Shown piece by piece: positions 56,688 through 64,000 of a stretch of 64,000 nt of DNA. Within the stretch, counting starts at the first letter, position 1. The number at the start of each line of letters is the position of its first letter. The stretch is from Acinetobacter sp. B51(2017). GTDB lineage: Bacteria; Pseudomonadota; Gammaproteobacteria; Pseudomonadales; Moraxellaceae. The translations under genes and the position numbers were made by a program. The DNA is taken from contig NZ_PJRJ01000001.1 in the NCBI RefSeq assembly GCF_003711395.1, positions 182,482 through 246,481 on the forward strand, written 5' to 3'. The notes under the pieces were generated by a model that saw only the letters and a list, made by a program, of their open reading frames with translations, was not told the origin of the DNA and made no database searches.

Positions 56688-57305
56688 TTATTCACGATAA
56701 CGAAGCAAACGTGCTGGGTTGCCTGCCACAATTTCACGCGCACCAATATCTTTGGTGACCATACTGTTCATGCCCACAATCGCTTGATCAGCAATTTTTA
56801 CGCCATCTTTAATGCCGACATGTGCCCCAAGCCAAACATCGCGACCAATTTCAATGCCTTGTGAGCGTACTGCTTGCTGATAAATCGGCATATCTAAGTC
56901 CATGCCATGATCAAAGGCATACAAATGACAATAAGCAGCAATACGTACTTGGTCATGCAGCTTAATTCCAACCCGACCACCATCTAAAATACAGTGATGA
57001 TTAATGGCGACTTCATTGCCAATCTCTAATGGTCCATGCAAAGTACAATCTGCGGCAATAAAAGTATTGTCACCAATCACAATGTCACGACCACGTTCAG
57101 CAAAAATATGTGCGAGCGGTGAGATAAAACAGTTTTTACCAATCTGCACCGTTTCCATTTGCATTAAATAGTCTTGGTATTCTTGCTGCCACGCTTCAGC
57201 CCAAGCACGATGTTTAGGCTTTAAGGAATAATATAACCATGGCATATAATTCAGGCGCTGTTTATGTTGCTCACGGTATTTCAGTAAAGGATCCAATTCA
57301 GTCAT
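56688..57305 (-). CDS. Hexapeptide-repeat acyltransferase
   Basis: 205 residues with a left-handed beta-helix from about residue 55 (VQIGKNCFISPLAHIF, RDIVIGDNTFIAADCTLHGP, GIEIGRDVWLGAHVGIKDGV, GMNSMVTKDI). The end VAGNPARLLRYRE is typical of maltose/galactoside acetyltransferase-like enzymes. It uses acetyl-CoA or another acyl donor; the acceptor is unknown. I chose the ATG at 57305 because GAGG lies 9 bases before it; it overlaps the end of the upstream IMPACT gene by 8 bases, so the two are translationally coupled. Confidence 0.87.
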   Translation of the reverse strand: MTELDPLLKYREQHKQRLNYMPWLYYSLKPKHRAWAEAWQQEYQDYLMQMETVQIGKNCFISPLAHIFAERGRDIVIGDNTFIAADCTLHGPLEIGNEVAINHHCILDGGRVGIKLHDQVRIAAYCHLYAFDHGMDLDMPIYQQAVRSQGIEIGRDVWLGAHVGIKDGVKIADQAIVGMNSMVTKDIGAREIVAGNPARLLRYRE

Positions 57306-57894
57306 CTGTCGCATCCTCAATGATTTTGATGGCTTCGCGACCACGCGTAACATCTTGCAGTTTGATTTTTAACGGCTCAATTTGATGCACTTGTAGACGT
57401 GCATTAATCTGTACCCCAGTTGCTGTGTAATCTTCTTGATATTCAATCTGCTGTTGTTTCAGCTCATATTGCAAAATTGCCCATTCATTAAATTGGCAAG
57501 CAAACTCAATCTGCTTTTTTTCAATCAGCTCAATTTTTTCTGCTTGTAGCAAACATTGCCCTGCCGAGCCCCCATAAGCACGAACCAAGCCACCTGTGCC
57601 AAGTTTTATGCCCCCATACCAACGATTCACCAACACCAAGACATTGGTTAAATCATTGCCCTCAATCGTGGCTAAAATTGGACGACCTGCGGTGCCAGAA
57701 GGTTCACCATCATCATTAAAACGCACATTCACGCCTATTTTCCATGCCCAGCATTGATGCGTGGTACTTGGATCTTTGACCGCGTCTAAAAACGCTTTCA
57801 CATCCTGCTCATTTTCGACAGGTACAGCAATCGCTTCAAAACGACTTTTTTTAATCTCTTCTTCATAGCGTACTGACGCGGCTAAAGTAAACAT
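57298..57894 (-). CDS. YigZ/IMPACT-family protein
   Basis: A 198-residue protein with the N-terminal UPF0029 (IMPACT) domain: EIKKSRFEAIAVPV, STTHQCWAWKIG, FNDDGEPSGTAGRPIL, and NVLVLVNRWYGGIKLGTGGL. The C-terminal DUF1949 domain is ferredoxin-like. In eukaryotes the related IMPACT tunes GCN2; bacterial YigZ may bind nucleic acid or ribosome-linked partners, but the role is not settled. Upstream partner of the acyltransferase gene in a two-gene operon. Confidence 0.92.
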   Translation of the reverse strand: MFTLAASVRYEEEIKKSRFEAIAVPVENEQDVKAFLDAVKDPSTTHQCWAWKIGVNVRFNDDGEPSGTAGRPILATIEGNDLTNVLVLVNRWYGGIKLGTGGLVRAYGGSAGQCLLQAEKIELIEKKQIEFACQFNEWAILQYELKQQQIEYQEDYTATGVQINARLQVHQIEPLKIKLQDVTRGREAIKIIEDATDD

Positions 57895-57933
57895 AATACG
57901 GATCTTAAAGCATCTTTATCGGCTATTTTAACC

Positions 57934-57970
57934 AAAAAAAAGCGACTTTCCTTAGAAAATCGCTTTTTTT
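57934..57970. terminator. Terminator-like hairpin between two minus-strand units
   Basis: AAAAAAAAGCGA and TCGCTTTTTTT form a stem. On the minus strand it follows the small secreted protein gene and has a long T-run. Confidence 0.75.
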
Positions 57971-57986
57971 CACAACGCTTATAACT

Positions 57987-58355
57987 TTATAAACATTGTT
58001 GTAATAACACTTTGTTGTCGGGTCTTAAAAAGCTAAAGAAACGTTTTGATTCAACAAAAGCATAATGCTGCTGTTGAAATGCATAAAAGCTCACTTGATC
58101 TTTGCCATAGCTTTGTACTTGCAGTTTTTGATAAGCAGCAGGTACTTGGCGTAAGTCTTTAGGTACAGACACATGCGGTGTGACTAAACCTTCAACTAAA
58201 CGCACTAAGGTTTTATCGCCCACGATATAAGACAACTCAGCGGCTTTCTCCATTTGGCAATCTAAGGCATAACGACCATGTAATTGCTGGGGTACTTCAG
58301 CATAGCTCACAACACTGATACAGGCTAAACCTAGACCTAGTAACATATTTTTCAT
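57987..58355 (-). CDS. Small secreted protein of unknown function
   Basis: 122 residues with a signal peptide (MKNMLLGLGLACISVVSYA, cleavage before EVPQQ). The mature protein has two Cys, in LDCQME and at the C-terminus (LLQQCL), a likely disulfide closing the fold. It is rich in Gln and aromatic residues. Not recognised. It lies between the adhesin and the IMPACT operon on the same strand, with its own terminator, so a functional link to the adhesin is not shown. Confidence 0.75.
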   Translation of the reverse strand: MKNMLLGLGLACISVVSYAEVPQQLHGRYALDCQMEKAAELSYIVGDKTLVRLVEGLVTPHVSVPKDLRQVPAAYQKLQVQSYGKDQVSFYAFQQQHYAFVESKRFFSFLRPDNKVLLQQCL

Positions 58356-58392
58356 TTGAGATTCTCGCTCTATTTTGAAAGTTAAAGTTAAG

Positions 58393-58418
58393 CAAGGAAG
58401 CAGAATACTGCCTCCTTG
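58393..58418 (-). terminator. Hairpin after the adhesin gene
   Basis: CAAGGAAGCAG/CTGCCTCCTTG forms an 11-bp stem with one mismatch and an AATA loop, 10 bases past the adhesin stop. The T-run on the minus strand is broken (TTAACTTTAACTTT). Confidence 0.5.
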
Positions 58419-58427
58419 ACATAGGTC

Positions 58428-61400
58428 TTAGTAAAGGATCTGATTGTTGGCCAGTAACTCATCTAGACTGACTGCTGTGTCTTTCAGGATTAATAACTGA
58501 GTATCAGTAAATTGATCTTGCTTCACACTGCCGTCTGCTTCAAATTGTTTACCGTCACGGTCAATCGAAATCACGGTGTCTTTACCTTGCTGAGTCACAG
58601 AAATAAAGTTGGCTAAATTTAAGGTCGAGTTGTATTGCTCAAGCAATGCCGAAACATCCACCTGATCACCATCTGCGCCCACTTCAAAGTCTTGCCATAC
58701 ATCTAAGCCGTTACCACCTACTGCATCTTTACGATCCAATAAGTCAAAGATGACGGTATCGCTACCTTCGCCCATCGTAAAGATATCATTGGCTGAACCA
58801 CTTTCTACGATATCTGCCTTTGATGAACCCATGACATTTTTGCCCACATTGATTTCAATAGTAGCAGTATCTGACTCACCCGTTGGCGATACGATGTTAT
58901 AGACAAAGATGTCTTTACCACCCCCTTTACCATTTGGTGTATAGGTATAGCTACCATCACCACGCACAGTTAAACTACCGTACTGACCCAATACCACAAT
59001 TTCTTGCGCAATTTTTGCAGGATCAAGACTTAAGACTTTATGACCAAACTGAACCACAGTTTGTGCCAGTAGGTCTTCCATCAACATATCATTGTCTAAG
59101 AAGTTACCTTGAACTTGATGCTCAATATAGTTTTCCGTTAGATCGGTATCCCATTGATCAACATATGCTTCTTTGACTTTAATGTCATAACCGTAGCTTT
59201 GACGTGTCCATGTACGACCTGGTACTTCTAATACCACTTGGTACTGACCTGCAGCCAAATTATGTAACTCTGCCGTTGCAATTGCTGTGGTTTCACCCGT
59301 CACTGTCGCTTGTTTTACAACTTCATTGATGGTGTTACCCAATGCATCTTTTACACGAATAATCGAGTAAGTGACTTTGACGTTATAACCTGAAATCTCA
59401 GTTAAAGTTTGCAAGCTAAGTTCAATACTCTTCGCAGTTGTATCACTTGCTAGAATATTGAAGGTTTCTGTAATTTTGACGCCACTAGAGTTAGTTGCAC
59501 CAATTGCATTTTTATTGGCTGTAATGTCACTAGACTTGTCAAATATAACAGCTTCGTCATTGACCTTATTGATCATCACAGCTGTGGTATACAACGTATT
59601 GCCTGCAGCATCTACAGTATCCGCTTTTGCATCTACAGTACCCAACTTCACATTTAAAATGGCAACTTCGCTTGCACCCGTCACAAGGTTCTTGGTGATA
59701 TAGCTAAAGGTATCCACTTTACCGTAGTTTGGTGGGAGTGCTGTATTATCAACAACATATGTATAGCTGCCGTCAGAATAAACAGTAATTGTGCCATAGT
59801 CACCTTGAACCGTAACGCCTTGCGGTGTCATGTCTTGGCCGTCTACAGTGGTTACTGCAAATTCTGGGCTCAGACCAAGCTCATCGCTAATACCACCTTG
59901 GTATTTGTCGACTTTGTTGTAGTCATATACGGTCATGCTGTCGGCTGTTAAGGTTGAGCCACCTGCTACACTTACCCCACCTGTAGTCAGGTAAGCCACA
60001 TACTCACCTTCCATAAAGGTCACTGTTTCAGGGTCATTGTGAATACCACCCAATGGAATACCTAATACAGCCAACGGTACAATTAAGAAACTCTCATTCA
60101 CATGATACATTTCATATTGACCCGTAGTTGGGTTTTTCTTGTAGATAACTAAGTCAGATACATTACCTAACCCTACGACTGAACTACCCGTTGCACTAAA
60201 GGTCATATCCACGATTTGACCTTGCTTCACGCTAATGTTTAGGCCTTTGTTAGTGCCAATAACACTTGCATCAACCACACTACCTAAGCCAATACCTGCC
60301 ACACCAAATGCTGTGGTTTTATTTTCACCATTGGTAATTGGGTTATCGACATTGACTTTCGGATATTCTGTAACACCTGGTTCAATGGTTAATTCTGCAA
60401 CAACAGTATCAATGTCTTGATTTGGTGGTACATAGTCCAAAGTCACGTTGAGTTTTGCAGTGCTGCTGGTTCCCAAAGTTGGATCAAAAATGGTGTACTC
60501 AAAACTGTCTACATCACCATAGTTAAAGTTTTTGGTGTTATAGGCGGTATAGGTGTAGTCACCATTGGCAGCGATCGTTAAAGTACCGTATTTACCTTCA
60601 ATTACAGTCAATTCTGAGAACTGATCAGTTTGTACCACTTGACCATTGACCATCATGACATACGTGGTGTCTAGAACGTAGTCGGCTGAACCTTCCTCTA
60701 AGTTCAAGTCTGTAATCACATTGCCTTGTGCCTGACCTGCAACTGAAATTGGGTTGGCATAATCAAGTAACAAGTCTTGTGTAGTTTCTAAGGTATAACC
60801 AAACAGTACGTTGACACCACGAGTTGGTTCTAATAAAGCAATATATTGACCTTCTTCTAAGGTATAAGTTAACTCATCAGATACACCACCGAGCAGTGCC
60901 GCACCAAACCAGCTTTCTTCTTGGCTAAATAGCTCATATTGCTTAAATTCAGCATTCCATTTATAAATAAATAGATCGAAGTCTGCCAGCAGTTGTACAC
61001 CACCTGTTTGTGCCTTAAAGGTAATCTCACGCTTCGTATCCGCTGCAACATTCACTTCAAAACGGTTTTCAGGTTTGACTGCACCTAGGTCTAAAACGCT
61101 ACCTAAGCCCACGTATGCTACGTTGACGATACTCTTACTTGCCAGTGCTTGTTCAGAAATGGTTGGATCAACCATCAAGGTTAAATCTACAGCATCATTT
61201 ACTGCCTCAATGCTGCTTTGTTCCCCGCCATTAATATCAATGGTTAAGGTCACATTTTCCTGAACCTGATCACCATTGCTTACGGTGTAACTAAATACAT
61301 CCGTTTTACCTACTTGGGTAACTGTCGGGTTGAGTTGATAAGTGTATTCGCCATTTGCCCAAATCGTCAGTACACCATGTTTACCTACAATTTGAGTGCC

Positions 61401-63950
61401 TGTCTCGACACTTGGATCAACCGCAATATTTTGATTTTTTGAAGCATCTAATAACTGGTTGCTAATATGCGTCACTTTCAAACCTGCTGCACCAGCAAAG
61501 TCATTTTCTAATACATTGGCACTTACAGAACCTGGTGCATAGAAATATTCTTCATGTGCAACATTCACTTCCATCTTTTCAAGTAAAGACAAAGTGTTTG
61601 ACACCAATGGTGCAACTACACTGTCAACCAGCTTATCAACAAGACCAACCACTTGATTGATGACAGGTAAGTTGAGTAATGCATTGAGCAATACAGAAAC
61701 TGGGCTGGTTAACACATTGACTGCACCAAGTACGCCACCAAGTAGGTCAATTAAGCCTTGAGTTGACGGACTATTTGCACCTAACAATTTAGATACTGTA
61801 TCAAGCAAGGCTTCTTGGCTTTGCGAACCGAGTAAGGTACCTTCAGCACCCAAATTCGCTAGCTCAATATCGGTTAATAGCTTGGTGAGCGCACTTTCAT
61901 CAGCATAAGTACTAATACGGTATTCACCTTCAGGTAAACCATAGAAGCTTAATGTATGTGTACCATTATCAATTGCACCAAGCGCATATTGCGTACCTAG
62001 GGATGCCACTACACCTTCACCACCTAATGGTGCAGACATAAAGATTTCCCACGCCCCTGTCGCTGGGTTTTGTTTTTGTACAATGACACCGTATGCTTTA
62101 GCCACTGTTAATAACGAATCACTCTTAAACGATACCGTCACAGCACCAATTGATTCTGAGCTTTGCTCTGGCTTTTCAGCATCACCAATAGTGAATACTG
62201 TACCGTACTGAATATCCTCGTTCATTGAGTCATCAATAGCGAGTAGATTCAAGAATTGTGATGATTCAACTTTGATCGGAGCTGATACATCTTTTTCTAA
62301 AGTCGTATCAAATGCGTTCTCATCTGGTAAAGCTAGACCAACTGAGATATCAAATGTTTGTGTATTTGACTGCACTAGTGCTGTATTACCTAAAACATCA
62401 TATACGGTAGCAGTCGCGATGAGCTGTGCAGAACCATCCACTAAGCCCACTAAATTGTTAGCAATCTTCGCAGTCCAAGAACCATCACTGTTTACAGTCA
62501 AGTCATCATCAGCCGCATTAAGCTTCACTGTATAAGTTTGACCAGCAATGCTGAAGGTCAACTCAATGTCTGAAATCAAATCTCCTTGTGTTAAGGCAAC
62601 TTGACCACTGATATTTAAATAACCATCACTTAACTCATCCGCATGAACAACAAAGTCATTCCCTTCAATTGCGGTAATGGTATGTAGTGCATCTGCAGAA
62701 GCAATTTGAGTATCGACATTAATGTTGTCATTAAAAGTCACATCCGCAGTGTTACCTGCTGGGTCAACAACAACTGCTTTTACTTCAATCGGGTTGGTAC
62801 CCTCATTCAGATCAGATGTTGGTACGGTCGCTGTCCATTTACCCTCTGGGGTCACGGTCGCTTCAACCACTTCACCATTCACTAAGACTTCGATGCTTTG
62901 TGCTGTTTCACCATCTTCTAAGCCAGTCACTTGACCTGTAATGGTTACGGTCTCAGCTTCAAGCTCTTTCGCGTTGAGGATGTTGTCTTCTGTCACATCA
63001 TCCATGCTGATCGCAGCTTCAGGCGCTTGCTTATCGACATGAATGTTGTCATTGAAGGTCACATCTGCAGTGTTACCTGCTGGGTCAACAACAACTGTAT
63101 TCACTTCAATCGGGTTGGTACCCTCATTCAGATCAGATGTTGGTACGGTCGCTGTCCATTTACCTTCTGGGGTCACGGTCGCTTCAACCACTTCACCATT
63201 CACTAAGACTTCGATGCTTTGTGCTGTTTCACCATCTTCTAAGCCAGTCACTTGACCTGTAATGGTTACGGTCTCAGCTTCAAGCTCTTTCGCGTTGAGG
63301 ATGTTGTCTTCTGTCACAGGATCAATAGTGATCTGAGCATTTGGCGCAAGAGTATCCACATCAAAGCTAAGCGTTTGCTCGATCACAGGTTTTAAGCCAT
63401 TTAAATCACTTACGATTAATTCGACGCTAACCAGTTGTTGCCCTTGTACAAGTGTCTCTGCTGGAATTTGTGCTGTCCATGTGCCATCAGTATTAACTAC
63501 AGCATCAACAGTTTTCCCTGCGATAGTTACTTTTAGACTTTCAATTTTTTGATTGTCTTGTAAGTCTACTAAATAACCACTCACGTTGACAAAGCCATCT
63601 GCAATTTCTGCCGCAGTCACTAAGTTATCGCCTTCAACAGCATCAATCATCACGTCTGGCATGATATCAGAATCGCTGTCAGAATCCGAGTCGCTGTCCG
63701 AATCCGAGTCGCTGTCCGAATCAGAATCAGAATCGCTGTCTGAGTCAGAGTCAGAGTCGCTATCAGAGTCAGAATCCGAGTCGCTGTCCGAGTCAGAGTC
63801 AGAGTCAGAATCGGAGTCGATCTCAGCGTCAGCATCGCTGTCCGAATAAGCATCGCTGTCCACATCCGGGACCCTACCGCCAGCAAGGCGCCTGTTCAGT
63901 ATCTGATCACAATCAAGAACCACTGCCACTGACACGACACACACCGTCAC
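58428..63950 (-). CDS. Bap-type large adhesin, type I secreted (N-terminus abnormal)
   Basis: A 1840-residue reading frame. Residues 27-94 are almost pure Ser-Asp repeats. Residues 95-540 hold Ig-like domains, two nearly identical ([20 protein letters not shown]). Residues 540-700 resemble Bap/LapF modules, and residues 730-792 form a hydrophobic Leu/Val helix region. Four VCBS/cadherin-like modules follow, marked by [30 protein letters not shown] and [10 protein letters not shown]. The C-terminus (from [20 protein letters not shown], residue 1707) is the VC_A0849-type type I secretion target ending LLANNQILY. It should be exported by an ABC/TolC-type system and promote biofilm. The first 26 residues (from a GTG at 63950) look like no adhesin start, have no signal or ribosome binding site, and an in-frame TGA lies two codons upstream. 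The true N-terminus is probably missing through deletion or assembly at the repeats. Confidence 0.85.
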   Translation of the reverse strand: MTVCVVSVAVVLDCDQILNRRLAGGRVPDVDSDAYSDSDADAEIDSDSDSDSDSDSDSDSDSDSDSDSDSDSDSDSDSDSDSDSDSDSDSDSDSDIMPDVMIDAVEGDNLVTAAEIADGFVNVSGYLVDLQDNQKIESLKVTIAGKTVDAVVNTDGTWTAQIPAETLVQGQQLVSVELIVSDLNGLKPVIEQTLSFDVDTLAPNAQITIDPVTEDNILNAKELEAETVTITGQVTGLEDGETAQSIEVLVNGEVVEATVTPEGKWTATVPTSDLNEGTNPIEVNTVVVDPAGNTADVTFNDNIHVDKQAPEAAISMDDVTEDNILNAKELEAETVTITGQVTGLEDGETAQSIEVLVNGEVVEATVTPEGKWTATVPTSDLNEGTNPIEVKAVVVDPAGNTADVTFNDNINVDTQIASADALHTITAIEGNDFVVHADELSDGYLNISGQVALTQGDLISDIELTFSIAGQTYTVKLNAADDDLTVNSDGSWTAKIANNLVGLVDGSAQLIATATVYDVLGNTALVQSNTQTFDISVGLALPDENAFDTTLEKDVSAPIKVESSQFLNLLAIDDSMNEDIQYGTVFTIGDAEKPEQSSESIGAVTVSFKSDSLLTVAKAYGVIVQKQNPATGAWEIFMSAPLGGEGVVASLGTQYALGAIDNGTHTLSFYGLPEGEYRISTYADESALTKLLTDIELANLGAEGTLLGSQSQEALLDTVSKLLGANSPSTQGLIDLLGGVLGAVNVLTSPVSVLLNALLNLPVINQVVGLVDKLVDSVVAPLVSNTLSLLEKMEVNVAHEEYFYAPGSVSANVLENDFAGAAGLKVTHISNQLLDASKNQNIAVDPSVETGTQIVGKHGVLTIWANGEYTYQLNPTVTQVGKTDVFSYTVSNGDQVQENVTLTIDINGGEQSSIEAVNDAVDLTLMVDPTISEQALASKSIVNVAYVGLGSVLDLGAVKPENRFEVNVAADTKREITFKAQTGGVQLLADFDLFIYKWNAEFKQYELFSQEESWFGAALLGGVSDELTYTLEEGQYIALLEPTRGVNVLFGYTLETTQDLLLDYANPISVAGQAQGNVITDLNLEEGSADYVLDTTYVMMVNGQVVQTDQFSELTVIEGKYGTLTIAANGDYTYTAYNTKNFNYGDVDSFEYTIFDPTLGTSSTAKLNVTLDYVPPNQDIDTVVAELTIEPGVTEYPKVNVDNPITNGENKTTAFGVAGIGLGSVVDASVIGTNKGLNISVKQGQIVDMTFSATGSSVVGLGNVSDLVIYKKNPTTGQYEMYHVNESFLIVPLAVLGIPLGGIHNDPETVTFMEGEYVAYLTTGGVSVAGGSTLTADSMTVYDYNKVDKYQGGISDELGLSPEFAVTTVDGQDMTPQGVTVQGDYGTITVYSDGSYTYVVDNTALPPNYGKVDTFSYITKNLVTGASEVAILNVKLGTVDAKADTVDAAGNTLYTTAVMINKVNDEAVIFDKSSDITANKNAIGATNSSGVKITETFNILASDTTAKSIELSLQTLTEISGYNVKVTYSIIRVKDALGNTINEVVKQATVTGETTAIATAELHNLAAGQYQVVLEVPGRTWTRQSYGYDIKVKEAYVDQWDTDLTENYIEHQVQGNFLDNDMLMEDLLAQTVVQFGHKVLSLDPAKIAQEIVVLGQYGSLTVRGDGSYTYTPNGKGGGKDIFVYNIVSPTGESDTATIEINVGKNVMGSSKADIVESGSANDIFTMGEGSDTVIFDLLDRKDAVGGNGLDVWQDFEVGADGDQVDVSALLEQYNSTLNLANFISVTQQGKDTVISIDRDGKQFEADGSVKQDQFTDTQLLILKDTAVSLDELLANNQILY
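62711..62998 (-). repeat. Adhesin Ig-domain repeat, copy 2
   Basis: Nearly identical over about 287 bases to the copy at 63032-63319. The period is 321 bases (107 codons). Confidence 0.9.
63032..63319 (-). repeat. Adhesin Ig-domain repeat, copy 1
   Basis: Nearly identical to the copy at 62711-62998, differing at only a few bases. This argues for recent duplication or ongoing gene conversion, and is a place where short-read assembly may have collapsed further copies. Confidence 0.9.
63668..63870 (-). repeat. Ser-Asp codon repeat tract
   Basis: About 200 bases of degenerate 6-base units of GAC/GAT and AGC/TCG/TCT/TCC codons encode a (Ser-Asp)n stalk. Mixed codons keep it from being a perfect microsatellite, but it is prone to slippage and recombination. 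Confidence 0.92.
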
Positions 63951-64000
63951 GCTTCAAACAATAAAAGTACAGATAGAACATATCTACATAACTACAATAA

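Noticed and set aside
58883..63849. Several plus-strand open frames of 60-97 codons inside the adhesin, including a Ser-Glu repeat frame
   Set aside because: They are antisense shadows of the repetitive adhesin coding strand and have no ribosome binding sites.

Overview
The window is chromosomal DNA of a gammaproteobacterium, almost certainly an Acinetobacter species. The evidence is low GC content and A/T-ending codons, a cytochrome bo operon with an elongated CyoA, the metQ-metN-metI order, the fis gene directly ahead of purH/purD, and a Bap-type adhesin with serine-aspartate repeats at the right edge. No rRNA, tRNA, CRISPR array, intact insertion sequence or prophage was seen.

Layout. 0.1-1.2 kb: two tandem glycine-zipper envelope proteins. 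1.3-6.8 kb: a luciferase-like flavin monooxygenase behind a double operator-like repeat, the divergent ppsR/ppsA pair that controls and makes PEP synthase, and an RDD membrane protein. 7.0-12.0 kb: cyoABCDE, the cytochrome bo3 ubiquinol oxidase and heme O synthase. 12.1-15.9 kb: rpsF-rpsR-rplI behind a structured leader, then dnaB and alr. 16.0-20.1 kb (minus strand): an Anbu-type operon of circularly permuted ATP-grasp, alpha-E protein, transglutaminase and Anbu peptidase. It ends in a BLUF blue-light sensor and is divergent from a WYL regulator. 21.4-22.9 kb: a TGA-interrupted mini-gene and an MFS transporter. 23.5-31.7 kb: mnmG, a small secreted protein, prmA, a zinc-ribbon/DUF3426 protein, fis with a long leader, purH and purD. 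31.8-34.0 kb: a small accessory patch (FRG-domain protein, GNAT acetyltransferase, about 770 bp without genes). 34.0-36.7 kb: the methionine ABC importer. 36.8-42.1 kb: dnaE-trmJ-cysE. 42.2-45.2 kb: two lipoproteins. 45.2-47.6 kb: an UndA-like di-iron enzyme and a membrane diguanylate cyclase. 47.5-50.7 kb: a McrBC modification-dependent restriction system. 50.8-58.4 kb: mutS, fdxA, an M15-type lipoprotein, an O-methyltransferase, a double-Usp stress protein, a hexapeptide acyltransferase, an IMPACT/YigZ protein and a small secreted protein. 58.4-63.95 kb: a large type I-secreted adhesin whose N-terminus looks lost or misassembled.

How the parts work together. Most of the window is core metabolism and information processing: respiration, ribosome, replication and repair, purines, methionine and cysteine. 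The accessory parts are the McrBC system, the FRG protein, the adhesin and the Anbu operon with its light sensor.

The observations most worth following are: (i) a BLUF photoreceptor apparently co-transcribed with the Anbu peptide-modification/protease operon; (ii) a 53-codon transcription unit at 21.4-21.6 kb with promoter, strong ribosome binding site and terminator but one in-frame TGA between a Cys-containing leader and a cationic helix; (iii) an UndA-like alkene-forming enzyme candidate with all six metal ligands; (iv) a DnaA-box cluster at 55.7 kb; (v) a fis leader with mutually exclusive hairpins; and (vi) the abnormal start of the adhesin.
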